In this document: in pieces, positions 1 through 7,441 of the stretch | Position numbering within the stretch: the stretch's first letter is position 1 | Layout: each line of letters starts with the position of its first letter | Notes under the pieces: generated by a model | Seen by the model: the letters and a program-made list of their open reading frames with translations, nothing else | Database searches by the model: none | Told to the model about the DNA's origin: nothing | From: JBCBWG01 sp039039985 | Lineage (GTDB): Bacteria; Pseudomonadota; Alphaproteobacteria; Rhizobiales; Hyphomicrobiaceae | NCBI GenBank assembly: GCA_039039985.1 | Contig: JBCCOV010000143.1 | Location: 1-13,447, forward strand | Reading direction: 5' to 3' | Length of the DNA: 13,447 nt | Program-made: the position numbers and the translations under genes

Positions 1-1170
1 ACTCAGACATTTGAACGCGAAGTGCAACGCATGGTCGATGAGCGGAATGCGTCTGGCACCCCAACGGCTTTTGTCCTGCCTGCCGGAAACAACTACATGA
101 GCCAGACAGCGGGCTATATGGAGCTCGTGACCGGAGAGCCAAAGCATATTGATTGGCTCATACTGCCGGACGATGCGACAGACAGCTTTTTGGAGATTTG
201 GATTGATGGTGTTGACGACGATACCAATGCTGCTGAGCAACAGGCGCCATTCTCAATTGCCATAACCCCACCGGGCGCACGTAAATCGCAAACGAAGTTA
301 CCGGCATTGGGGTCTTCTGTAAGGGTGCTGTTGGAGGACGATGAGACGATTGCTGGTCTGTATTATGATAAGTTCGATCGGCCAAACAGTTGCCCCAGGT
401 ATCGGGTGTTTCTGGCGATCGCGCCAACGTCGAACCTGTACAACAATCCAGCAAACCCGGCGAGCAACCGCAAGCACGTGGCGCCGCACGGTCGATGGCG
501 TATCCAGCTGACCAACACCCGAAACAGCGCCAAGCCCATCCACGCGTCAATTTATGTGCAGCGGGATGACACGCCGACCGGGTTTCCGAGGCGGGGCCGT
601 CAGTCCTATCTGGAACACGAGTTTGCATACGAGTTCGCGCAAAAGTTCCTGAACTATACCAAACACGACATCGGCAAGGGGTCCACGGTGACGCGTGAAG
701 GATCGTTGTCGGCCATCGCTAACCTGCCATTGCCGGTACTTGCTGTTGGCGCCGCGACGGAAATCCAGCCCATTCCACCTGCTGCGAGCGTTGAGCCGTC
801 GCTGTACACGTCGAGTGGACCGACCCCGGCGATCAATGGTCCATTCGTGTCGGCATATGCCGACGCATCTCGTTCACTTGCCGGCGTTATTGCGGCCGGT
901 ACCGCAACGGGTTCGCACATTGCAATCGCCGGCACCAGTGTCGCCGCACCCCAGGTTACCCGGCGCATTGCGGAGCTCTTTCAGCAGGCAAGCAAAATCC
1001 CGGATCTGGATATCGTCACGCTTCTGCATACCGTGTTCTGCATAACGGGCGCGCATGAGGGCACAGTGATAACCGATGAGAAGGACAAGCGAAGGCTGGG
1101 CAACGTGACTCTCAAATTGCCCGACCATTTGAAATCTCTGAACCGGAAGTATCCGTCGTCGGCCGCCTGA
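1..1170 (+). CDS. Subtilisin-like (S8 family) serine protease, C-terminal part
   Basis: The frame is open from base 1, so the gene starts outside the window. Two S8 landmarks are visible: VLPAGNN (bases 73-93), matching the oxyanion-hole asparagine region, and AGTSVAAPQ (about 928-954), the GTSxAAP box holding the nucleophilic serine (codon 937-939). The Asp and His of the triad must lie upstream. About 280 residues separate the Asn and Ser boxes, far more than the ~60-70 of a minimal subtilase. The insert begins with a beta-rich stretch (HIDWLILPDD, FLEIWIDG) and looks like an extra sandwich-type domain. No membrane anchor is visible; the protein ends about 75 residues after the Ser box. It probably cleaves peptides, but the substrate and whether it is exported cannot be judged without the N-terminus. 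The protease call is firm. Confidence 0.85.
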   Translation, partial: TQTFEREVQRMVDERNASGTPTAFVLPAGNNYMSQTAGYMELVTGEPKHIDWLILPDDATDSFLEIWIDGVDDDTNAAEQQAPFSIAITPPGARKSQTKLPALGSSVRVLLEDDETIAGLYYDKFDRPNSCPRYRVFLAIAPTSNLYNNPANPASNRKHVAPHGRWRIQLTNTRNSAKPIHASIYVQRDDTPTGFPRRGRQSYLEHEFAYEFAQKFLNYTKHDIGKGSTVTREGSLSAIANLPLPVLAVGAATEIQPIPPAASVEPSLYTSSGPTPAINGPFVSAYADASRSLAGVIAAGTATGSHIAIAGTSVAAPQVTRRIAELFQQASKIPDLDIVTLLHTVFCITGAHEGTVITDEKDKRRLGNVTLKLPDHLKSLNRKYPSSAA

Positions 1171-1387
1171 GTTTGGGTGCGAATTCGTGTCCCCATGTCG
1201 CAGTTTGTCTGCGCTCAACTGGATTGGCAACACGCTTCGGACTTCAACAGGGCATGGACGTTGAGGGCGAGATCGGGTGCGTCCATGGCGTCCACGGGAA
1301 ACGGCAACCGAAGGGCGCATTACCGCACAGACGGCTGCGGATTTGCGAGCAAAGACGTCTTGGGACAAGAGAGTAGCTATGTGATGC

Positions 1388-2068
1388 TCAGCCCAAGATG
1401 GCGACCAAGGCAATGGCGCCGACAAGGACCAGGCTGAGCGCCCATGCGACGTCCAGGTTCAACCAGCTTTGAGAAATGAACCTCAGGCCGAGCCATTCGT
1501 AGACCGCGACGGCAATGGCGCCGCCGCTCACGACCATGGCCAACGTGTGCAATAGCGCAACGAGTGCCGCCGTTGCGAGGTTGCCGGCCATCAGTGTCAT
1601 CGCGGCTTGATGTCCGGTATCAAGGTCTTCGACGCGGCACAGGCCAAGGTAGATCGGCACCAGCATCAACCCGGCTCCATGTGCCATTGCGACGGCGAAA
1701 GACCAAAGCGCGAGTTGGGTCGGCCTGATGCGGGAGAGAAAACGCGGATGGCGCCGGTAGATCAATAGCGCGACACCGAAAGCAATCAGCAAGGTTGCCG
1801 CGGATAGTTGAATCTCCTGCTGCCAGATCACAAGAAACGTCATGGCTCCAAAGGGCAGCAAGACACCGGTCATTGCGAGCAGATGACCGAATGCTATGGG
1901 CCCGAGAGCAGAAAATACGTCCCGTCGGTCGCGTCCCATCAACCCCGCGGATACCGCGAGTGGCCACCCCATCCCGGGGTTGACGCCATGATAGATGCCG
2001 CTGACCGCGACAGCCAGCCAGAGGCCAGCTGTCGCCCATTCATCTGTCAACATGCCATCTGTCAACAT
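1388..2068 (-). CDS. Polytopic membrane protein next to SBP56 (HupE/UreJ-like look)
   Basis: Roughly six hydrophobic segments span about 226 residues. Conserved-looking motifs are YHGVNPGMGWPLAVS after the first helix, FGHLLAM in the second, and AMAHGAGLMLVPIYLG in the fourth. The histidine-in-helix pattern, especially GHLLAM, recalls HupE/UreJ and other small metal-transport membrane proteins, but I cannot assign a substrate. The gene follows the SBP56 gene on the same strand with a 17-base gap, so the two are probably co-transcribed. Because bacterial SBP56 methanethiol oxidase uses copper, metal supply is one possible role (inference). The start is uncertain: the frame is open to a TTG at 2122 and a GTG at 2083, and ATGs at 2068 and 2053 lie in successive copies of a 15-bp repeat. 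None has a clear Shine-Dalgarno. ATG 2068 is chosen because it follows the upstream stop without overlap. Confidence 0.75.
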   Translation of the reverse strand: MLTDGMLTDEWATAGLWLAVAVSGIYHGVNPGMGWPLAVSAGLMGRDRRDVFSALGPIAFGHLLAMTGVLLPFGAMTFLVIWQQEIQLSAATLLIAFGVALLIYRRHPRFLSRIRPTQLALWSFAVAMAHGAGLMLVPIYLGLCRVEDLDTGHQAAMTLMAGNLATAALVALLHTLAMVVSGGAIAVAVYEWLGLRFISQSWLNLDVAWALSLVLVGAIALVAILG

Positions 2069-2085
2069 GCCATCTGTCAGCACGC
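2041..2085. repeat. 3 x 15-bp tandem repeat over the start of the membrane protein gene
   Basis: The unit CATCTGTCAACATGC (plus strand) is present exactly at 2041-2055 and 2056-2070, and with two changes at 2071-2085. On the minus strand each unit encodes LTDGM, so copy number changes keep the frame and duplicate the possible ATG start. It looks like a recent slippage or duplication event between the SBP56 stop and the membrane gene. Confidence 0.9.
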
Positions 2086-3486
2086 TCAGACCGACGGATA
2101 GCAGAACGAGTCGGTTGAACAATCGCCGCCTTCGAGACGAATCTGATGCGAGCGGTAGCCTTCCGGGAATGCGACATAGAAGTTCTCATCCAACGCGAAG
2201 CCCCCCTCTTCACCCACGTCGGCTTTGACCATCGCGGCCGGAACGCCATCCGGATAGAACTGGTCGTCCCAGGTCGAATAGAGTGAGTTGGTCCAGTAGA
2301 CCCGCTTGCCGTCTCGGCTGATTTCGACCATTTGCGGCCCGCCGCGATATGCGTTGCCGCTCGGGTGCTCCGTCTGGCGCGTAATGCCGCCGATATGGAT
2401 CGAGCCCGCCAGTTTCGGATTCATCGGGTCGGACACATCATACTGACGCAATTCACCTGTGCCCCAGCACGAGACGTACAAAAAACGATCGTCGAGCGAC
2501 AGGTCGATGTCGGTGACCAGCGGTGGGACCGCCTCGAAGCCCTGCAGCAAGGCCGGCAGATCGTTCTTGGCCGCCGCTTCCGGCGGAATTGTTGCCGTCT
2601 TTTTGCAGTGAAAGGACCCATCCTCGCGCCACCAGGTCCAGATCGAGCCTTCAAGGTTCGTCGTGTCGACGACGACGCCGACAAAGCCGTATTCCTTGAT
2701 GGGGTCGTGCGCCGGTCGGACCTCAAGTGCCATCTGATGGTTGTCACCGAGATCTATGGTCTGCACGTTCTTGCGTTCGCGCAGGTTCCAGAAGTGAATG
2801 CGATGGCCGTATTTGTTCGCAAGCAGATCTTCCGGAACGATGCCGTTTTCGAACTGCGGCGGCAGTCCCCACTCGCTTGAGACCATGTAGTCGCGCGGCA
2901 GGTTCCACCAGAAATCGTAGTGCTTGTCCTGGAGGCCGCGATCCATCTCGTATCGACCGATGACATCAAAGGTCTGGCAGTCCATCAGAAAGATGCCTGG
3001 AGGACCGTCGGTGCCGTCCTTCCCGCCGCCGCCGAGCGTCGACACGTAAATGCCTTCCGGGCCGCAGTGAATCGTATGCGGGCGCGAGTAGCCGGTCTTT
3101 GCAAAGACCTCTTCGGGCTCGATGATTTTATGAATCTTGGCTTCGGTCGGGCTCGGTTTGGTGTCGATGACGTAGATGCGCGACGATCTGATGCCGGGGA
3201 TAATCAAATAGCGCCGTTCCAGGAACGCATGGCCGGTCAGCGGAGAGAGCGCCGAGGAGCACGCGTTCCATCCGAAATGATGAAACTCATCTCCCGTGTT
3301 CGGCATCATGACTTGATGGACGATCTTCCCGAAATCGTCGGACCCTGGATTGACATCAACAACAGCCAACCCATCAGGCTGTGAGAAATCCGGGCTCAGC
3401 ATAAGTGTGTAGGCAAAGTTCTCTGCAGGTGCCTCCATGGCAAGCTTGGCCGTTGCATGGAACGTTGGGTCCGGACGCAAGTTCAT
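2086..3486 (-). CDS. SBP56 / selenium-binding protein family, methanethiol-oxidase-like
   Basis: A 466-residue protein matching the SBP56 family along its whole length (SELENBP1 is about 472). Recognisable blocks are MPNTGDEFHHFGWNACSSAL (61-80), HTIHCGPEGIYVSTLGG (137-153), DFWWNLPRDYMVSSEWGLP (191-209), HRIHFWNLRERKNVQTIDLG (228-247) and VTDIDLSLDDRFLYVSCWGTG (324-344, a beta-propeller blade). Family members studied (bacterial MtoX, human SELENBP1) oxidise methanethiol to formaldehyde, H2S and H2O2 using copper; His69/His70 and the other conserved histidines are candidate ligands. Cys76 corresponds to the first Cys of the human CSSC motif; the second is Ala here. No signal peptide is visible, unlike periplasmic MtoX. 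The start is supported by GGAGGAG seven to nine bases upstream. No SCO1/SenC or MauG gene, known partners of mtoX, lies nearby. Confidence 0.92.
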   Translation of the reverse strand: MNLRPDPTFHATAKLAMEAPAENFAYTLMLSPDFSQPDGLAVVDVNPGSDDFGKIVHQVMMPNTGDEFHHFGWNACSSALSPLTGHAFLERRYLIIPGIRSSRIYVIDTKPSPTEAKIHKIIEPEEVFAKTGYSRPHTIHCGPEGIYVSTLGGGGKDGTDGPPGIFLMDCQTFDVIGRYEMDRGLQDKHYDFWWNLPRDYMVSSEWGLPPQFENGIVPEDLLANKYGHRIHFWNLRERKNVQTIDLGDNHQMALEVRPAHDPIKEYGFVGVVVDTTNLEGSIWTWWREDGSFHCKKTATIPPEAAAKNDLPALLQGFEAVPPLVTDIDLSLDDRFLYVSCWGTGELRQYDVSDPMNPKLAGSIHIGGITRQTEHPSGNAYRGGPQMVEISRDGKRVYWTNSLYSTWDDQFYPDGVPAAMVKADVGEEGGFALDENFYVAFPEGYRSHQIRLEGGDCSTDSFCYPSV

Positions 3487-3910
3487 CTGTGCTCCTCCAA
3501 TTGCACGAATGACTCAACGAGGACACGGCTCTTCCGAGCAGAGTTTTTGCGAGAGACACCCGGTGTGTTCGGGCCATTGGTTTTCTGGCTATCGCGCGCC
3601 GCACATATCGTCGGGTGTAACCGCTTATCTTGACGCTGTCCTCAGCGGGATAGTTCTGAGGCGACCGCGATCGAACACGCGATGAGTGTTGCATCGGCGT
3701 GGCGCAACTTCAATCATCTCGGTCGTTGTGTATGGACGGCGCCGATTACAGAAACGTGATCCCGGAATGAGGTGTCCGGGACGCCAAGTCACCACGGTGA
3801 GCGACGGCTATCTGCGTCGTGGGGGTCCGTTCAGCGTAATGCGATGCCGGTTCGCGACAGATAGGCAGGCCTCATGGAACCGTCCGAAGCGTTCCGACCT
3901 GCGCCTGTCC

Positions 3911-3941
3911 AGATCAGTTCCGCCGATGGCGGAAATGATCT
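3911..3941. repeat. 31-bp near-perfect palindrome
   Basis: Arms AGATCAGTTCCGCC and GGCGGAAATGATCT flank the trinucleotide GAT. Thirteen of fourteen positions pair; the only mismatch is G against A. It is not followed by a T-run, so a simple terminator is unlikely. It could be an operator, a mobile-element end or a recombination site. No gene is adjacent on either side. Confidence 0.8.
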
Positions 3942-4022
3942 AGCGTAAGGTTGTGGATAATATCGCTATACAATCGATCGTGACAGCGCTCGTCACGTCT
4001 CACTGAGGCGAGGTCGTAGGTC

Positions 4023-4049
4023 GGGCTGATTCGTAGAAAGGCTCAGCCC
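4023..4049 (-). terminator. Possible hairpin downstream of the Gp49-family gene
   Basis: GGGCTGA pairs with TCAGCCC across a 13-base loop, 25 bases beyond the stop of the minus-strand gene at 4074. There is no T-run on either strand, so termination is only a guess. Confidence 0.3.
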
Positions 4050-4073
4050 CGTACGCGTCGCAACGCAAGCGGA

Positions 4074-4412
4074 CTAGGCACGGCACTTCGCACGCTCAGG
4101 GTAAAGCTCGAAGCCCGTCAGCAGCCAAAGTTGTCGGATGGCGTCTTCTCGAGCGAACTTGGCGCCGATTTCGGCGTCGAACTTCTCGAATGAGGCCGGC
4201 GTACTCTTGCCGACGATCGTCATGCCATCGTCGAGAACTATGATGTGGATCGTCAGGACTTCCAGCGCATAATGCGAGCCAGCTTGCGATACGGCATCGC
4301 CAGCCATGAACGTATGCTCTTCGACAATCCGGCCACCTATGTCTTTGAGATCGAACGGCAATTGCGCGACAGCTGCATGCGTTTCTTGGCTCGTGAGTGC
4401 AGTTGATTCCAT
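4074..4412 (-). CDS. Phage N4 Gp49 / Sf6 Gp66 family protein
   Basis: A 112-residue protein. Residues 26-112 carry the family pattern: GRIVEEHTF (27-35), a beta segment ending VLDDGMTIVGKS (59-70), then FDAEIGAKFAREDAIRQLW (78-96) and a closing LTGFEL (98-103). This closely resembles the family signature of an 'FT(V)xGES...NFDxEIGRKIARENA..KIWPL.GY.L' type. Function is unknown; the family is found in phages and prophage-like accessory DNA. The frame is open upstream to a TTG at 4493, and another ATG lies at 4421. I chose ATG 4412 because AGAGGG sits nine bases in front of it and the family domain begins shortly after. It is a single gene with no neighbour closer than 500 bases, so it may be a leftover of a mobile element. 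Confidence 0.8.
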   Translation of the reverse strand: MESTALTSQETHAAVAQLPFDLKDIGGRIVEEHTFMAGDAVSQAGSHYALEVLTIHIIVLDDGMTIVGKSTPASFEKFDAEIGAKFAREDAIRQLWLLTGFELYPERAKCRA

Positions 4413-4913
4413 TGAGCCCATCCCTCTTAAGAGCTTCAATAAATTACGTTTCGTGCTTTTCCCAAACGCCCACTTTGCAACCTCGTGGTTCAACGCACGA
4501 CGACAACTGGGGCGAACGCAAGTCCGTTACCTGGCAGAGCAGAAGAACAGCTGTGCCAGTCGTGAATACACGGCGATCCGAATCCACATCTATCCCCGCC
4601 CCGAACGCCGTATCGGGAAAAGCTAAGGCACTAATTTGGCAAGGAGCACATTCGGCGGCCAACCAACCAGAGCTAGAAGATGCACCTGCGTGGTGTTGAT
4701 CATCCACTGCGTTGTGGCTCGGCCACGAAATGACATTACTCAGAGAGAGCCTAAGTAAGCGTGGCAACACGCGCGGTCGACGGTCTTGCAAAGATCACAT
4801 TGCGTGCTGGGTGATGCGTAATTCGATGAAAAAAGCGAGCCAGAATCGCTGTATGTCATCAGGCCTGTTTCCCCGGCATGCCCGTCCAAGTCGGGTCCGT
4901 TTGCCTTGTCGGT
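4413..4913. other. Interval without a clear gene; possible M50 peptidase remnant
   Basis: No supported gene. A short minus-strand frame at 4859-4740 (39 residues) begins MTYSDSGSLFSSNYAS. This faintly resembles the N-terminus of the M50-type membrane peptidases usually encoded right after GAF-HlyD adaptor genes, and it lies just downstream of such a remnant. The match is very short and the frame then stops, so it is at best a relic. The rest shows no repeats, hairpins or coding signal I can support. Confidence 0.3.
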
Positions 4914-5747
4914 TTATACCCAGAAGTACCCGCGAGTGGCGCTGACGACGTCTCGGATCATTAGCCAGCCGAGTGGTGCCGATCCGTTGTCGACACGCGC
5001 CAAGCCCTCGATCTTGGCCCGCATGCCCGGTGTCTCATTTTCAACCAGCCGGCCTTCAACACGAAACACGGTGCGTCCGGCGACCACTTCAGCGCTCGGG
5101 TGAATGCGCGCGATGGCAAGCTGCTTGAGCTGCCGGCTTCTGGCGACAGCATCGATGAGTTTCTGGTTGCGCCGCGCTCTTGGCTCACGTCGGCATAAGT
5201 CCGCGATTATCTGCAGATCGTCCATTCGGTCATGCGTTGGTGACGTCGTCTCGCGGCCTTGGGACAAGGCGCGATAGAGCGCCGCCAAGAGTTCAAGGCG
5301 TTCATAGGCCAGAGCGGTCGAAAACGGCGTGGACGGCCCAAGCTCCACGATCAGGAATCTGAGCGATGCAACCCGCTCATCCTTGACGAGAGGCACAACG
5401 AGCCTCTCGTGGCCTAGTTCGGCATGCGCCGAGCTGCAACGCGTCACCGATTTGCAGGCGGCATAGGCCAGGTAATCGGCAGCTGAGATCGGGCTGGGGC
5501 TTGTGGCAGGTGACACAGCGCTTGAGATGGGAAGAGGTTGTTCGCTTGCGCCAAATGCCAAAACGCTTTTTGCGTTCAACAGATCCCGAGCGAGGCGCAC
5601 CAAACGCGTATCTCGGACGTCGACAGACAGATTGTCAGCTCCAAGCCGTAGCAGGACCTCGGACAGAGACGTCGTTTCGTCATGAGCGTTGCGCTGACGT
5701 TTCTGTCGGGCGTTGCGTGAGATCTCCGTCATCGCCGCGACGGCCAT
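4914..5747 (-). CDS. GAF-HlyD adaptor-like protein with internal deletion, probably decayed
   Basis: The 277-residue frame has two recognisable parts. Residues ~28-165 look like a GAF-type domain (SVLAFGASE 61-69, ERLVVPLVKDERVASLRFLI 114-133, then YERLELLAALYRAL). Residues ~205-277 look like the C-terminal end of an HlyD-type adaptor (ARIHPSAE, GRTVFRVEGRL 224-234, TPGMRAKIEGLARVDNG 239-255, then a near-terminal aromatic segment). In proteins of this architecture a transmembrane helix, barrel-sandwich/lipoyl domain and coiled coil lie between these parts. Here only about 35 residues separate them, so some 200 or more residues seem to be missing. The start (ATG 5747, or 5732) lies inside the hpaB remnant in another frame, so the first ~25 residues are probably read-through of foreign sequence. 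Domain calls are by eye and moderate; a functional product is doubtful. Confidence 0.5.
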   Translation of the reverse strand: MAVAAMTEISRNARQKRQRNAHDETTSLSEVLLRLGADNLSVDVRDTRLVRLARDLLNAKSVLAFGASEQPLPISSAVSPATSPSPISAADYLAYAACKSVTRCSSAHAELGHERLVVPLVKDERVASLRFLIVELGPSTPFSTALAYERLELLAALYRALSQGRETTSPTHDRMDDLQIIADLCRREPRARRNQKLIDAVARSRQLKQLAIARIHPSAEVVAGRTVFRVEGRLVENETPGMRAKIEGLARVDNGSAPLGWLMIRDVVSATRGYFWV

Positions 5748-5808
5748 TCAGATACACCGCACGCCCATCCTTGAGGGAGGAAATGTGCTGCGCGCCGGTC
5801 TTGATCAT
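5680..5808 (-). pseudogene. Remnant of hpaB-type flavin-dependent monooxygenase (N-terminus only)
   Basis: The ATG at 5808 has a strong ribosome site (AAGGAG, six bases upstream) and begins MIKTGAQHISSLKDGRAVYL then NGRRGDD. That is the N-terminus of the HpaB/PvcC family of 4-hydroxyphenylacetate-3-hydroxylase-type oxygenases, normally ~480-520 residues. After about 28 codons the family resemblance ends and the frame stops at codon 43. The gene lies 23 bases after the flavin reductase, exactly where the large subunit of a two-component monooxygenase would sit. The initiation signals survive, so a 42-residue peptide may still be translated. The break probably reflects a deletion joining hpaB to a GAF-HlyD gene. 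Confidence 0.6.
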
Positions 5809-5831
5809 GTCCTGCTCCTTGGGCTGACGTC

Positions 5832-6386
5832 TCAGTAATGAATATCGAGTGGCCATAGATCTGCGGACTCGCCGGACTTTTTGAGTGTGCCGTATGAGCC
5901 CTTGCAGAAGACGAGTGGCGACCGCGAAGGTTGTGCAATGAAACGTTCGACACGGGCGATGAAGAGCACGTGGTCGCCGGCGTCGTGTTGGGCGTACGTC
6001 GAGCATTCCAGGGCCGCAGCCGTCCCAGGGAGTACCGGAGCTCCGGCGAAACCGCGCGAGAACGTTATTCCCTCCCACTTATCAGGGCTCTGGCGCGAGA
6101 ATCGGTTTGACAGGTTCTGTTGGTTCTCGCTCAGAACATTGACAGCGTATGCGCTGGCGCGCTGCCACAGGGGGAGGCTGCGAGACGAGCGCGTTATGCT
6201 GAACAAGATCAAGGGTGGGTCAAGCGACACCGAGTTGAATGAGCTGATCGTCATTCCGACGAGTTGACTTTCCACGTCAGTCGTCACCACGCAAACGCCG
6301 GTCGGGAATTGTCCGAGGCACGTCCGGAACGCGCGCGTGTCAAAGGGCATTGCCTCGGGCGCCGCTAGTTCACTCATCTCCTGCAT
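5832..6386 (-). CDS. Flavin reductase, HpaC-like (flavin reductase domain)
   Basis: A 184-residue protein of normal family length. Landmarks: FPTGVCVVTT (27-36), GMTISSFNSVSLDPPL (44-59, flavin phosphate region), AYAVNVLSENQQNLS (79-93), GDHVLFIARVE (137-147) and PLVFCKGSYGTL (157-168). Such enzymes reduce FMN or FAD with NAD(P)H and pass the free reduced flavin to a partner oxygenase, here the broken hpaB-type gene just downstream. The reductase may therefore be an orphan or serve another oxygenase. Its start overlaps the end of the MarR gene by 17 bases (or 8 with ATG 6377), consistent with translational coupling. AGGAG touches the second ATG, while GGAG lies two bases before the first, so the exact start is uncertain by three residues. 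Confidence 0.9.
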   Translation of the reverse strand: MQEMSELAAPEAMPFDTRAFRTCLGQFPTGVCVVTTDVESQLVGMTISSFNSVSLDPPLILFSITRSSRSLPLWQRASAYAVNVLSENQQNLSNRFSRQSPDKWEGITFSRGFAGAPVLPGTAAALECSTYAQHDAGDHVLFIARVERFIAQPSRSPLVFCKGSYGTLKKSGESADLWPLDIHY

Positions 6387-6900
6387 TCTCCGTCAAATAG
6401 TCTGCGAGCAGGATCGCGTTTTCGGCGTCTTGCTTGAGTTGCGCTGCCATTGACGACAAGATCGAGAACCCGCGCTGATCCAGCGAATCGAACAGGGCGT
6501 CGTTCACCTCTCGCTGCAGCGGCGCCAGCTGGTTGAGCAACGCTCTGCCTCGGGCACCAAGACTCAGCAGAACCCGACGCCGGTCTTTGCGATTGGTTCG
6601 TTTTTCGACCAGTCCGAGCTTGACCAGCTTTGTGGTCTCGATCGTCACGAATGCCCCGGACAGGGATAGATGGTCGGCGAGTTTCTTGACGCCAACCTCA
6701 CCCTCCTTGCCAAGGTGGCTGATTGCGATGAGCAGCGTGTATTGAATCCCGGTCAGACCGATGTACGCACCGAAGCGGTTGCGAATCTCCTGGAGCCGCG
6801 CTGAGAACGCCAGCAGATCGTGAACCAGTTGACGGAATGCCAAGTCATCGCCGTCCGAGAGCAGCGCTTCTTTGGATACAGTCGCTTGACTGTCGGACAT
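6370..6900 (-). CDS. MarR-family transcriptional regulator
   Basis: A 176-residue winged-helix protein of MarR type: N-terminal dimer helix (20-45), LTGIQYTLLIAISHLG (49-64), GVKKLADHLSLSGAFVTIET (70-89, helix-turn-helix), and the basic wing TNRKDRRRVLLSLGARG (102-118) with the usual DxR. It heads the minus-strand unit with the flavin reductase and the broken oxygenase, and would be expected to repress that unit until an aromatic or other ligand binds (family knowledge). The frame is open to a TTG at 6963 and an ATG at 6924. I chose ATG 6900 because upstream sequence is shared with the antiparallel transposase remnant that begins near 6905. No Shine-Dalgarno is visible at any candidate, so the native 5' end and promoter may have been lost. 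Confidence 0.88.
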   Translation of the reverse strand: MSDSQATVSKEALLSDGDDLAFRQLVHDLLAFSARLQEIRNRFGAYIGLTGIQYTLLIAISHLGKEGEVGVKKLADHLSLSGAFVTIETTKLVKLGLVEKRTNRKDRRRVLLSLGARGRALLNQLAPLQREVNDALFDSLDQRGFSILSSMAAQLKQDAENAILLADYLTENAGDE

Positions 6901-6904
6901 GGTG

Positions 6905-7441
6905 TCGGACGAGAAGATCGCCATGCTGCAGGGAAAGATGGCGTGTCTCGATGCGATCAACAAACAGCGTCAAGCGCAACCCGACCGACAAATCTCGTTC
7001 ACCGACCCCGACTCCCGGTCGATGGCAACGCGCGGGCGTAAATCAAGCGTCGTTGGCTGTAACGTCCTAGCCGCGGTTGATACAAAAAACTATCGGATCG
7101 TGGTGCAAGAGGTGACAACCAGCGGCCCGGATCGTTTGCACCTGGCGACGATGTCGAAGCTCACCAAGGGGGTGCTTGGCGTCGAAGAGCTCGAGGCTGT
7201 CGCCGATCGCTGCTGCTTCAATAGCGAACAGATCTTGGACTGTTCTCAAGCGAGCTTGAAGGCGACGCTGCTGAAGCTTCAGACTTTTCGCAGCAAGTCG
7301 AACGGCCAACTCGTCAAAGCGGACTTCAACCACGTCCGGAGCTAAGATGTCTGCGTCTGTCCGGCAGACGAAGTCATGATGTTTGTCTCTTACAAGCGCG
7401 AGCGCGAACGACTTGAGCTTCGGCGCTACGCGACAACGGCC
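6905..7441 (+). pseudogene. IS1182-type transposase remnant
   Basis: The plus-strand frame from about 6905 matches the central part of IS1182-family transposases: EKIAMLQGKMACLDAINKQR, ISFTDPDSRSMATRGRKSS, AAVDTKNYRIVVQEVT, LEAVADRCCFNSEQIL. It stops at TAA 7343-7345, but the resemblance resumes in the same frame straight after (DVCVCPADE, then LELRRYATTA) to about 7441. So there is at least one in-frame nonsense change. The N-terminus and the C-terminal part with the last catalytic acid (the HPFGTxK region) are absent, and no terminal inverted repeats are seen. It cannot encode an active transposase. It abuts the start of the oppositely oriented MarR gene. Confidence 0.8.

Larger units (their letters stand above)
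3487..4073. other. Non-coding interval with inverted repeats
   Basis: I see no convincing gene in these ~590 bases; short open frames lack ribosome sites and protein-like composition. The SBP56 promoter should be at 3490-3700 on the minus strand, but no clear -35/-10 pair stands out. The interval contains a 31-bp palindrome (3911-3941), a small dyad CGTGAC/GTCACG (3979-3997) just after an AT-rich stretch that could hold a promoter, and a 7-bp hairpin (4023-4049). The block 3690-3960 has the look of decayed mobile-element end sequence, which I cannot name. Confidence 0.5.

Noticed and set aside
1171..1387. Possible short genes between the protease and the membrane protein
   Set aside because: The small frames lack ribosome sites and recognisable composition; the interval appears to be plain intergenic DNA.
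3686..3943. Plus-strand frame of 85 residues spanning the 31-bp palindrome
   Set aside because: Arg-rich low-quality composition, no ribosome site, ends within the palindrome.
4712..4945. Plus-strand frame of 77 residues
   Set aside because: Arg/Ser-rich shadow-like composition and no ribosome site.
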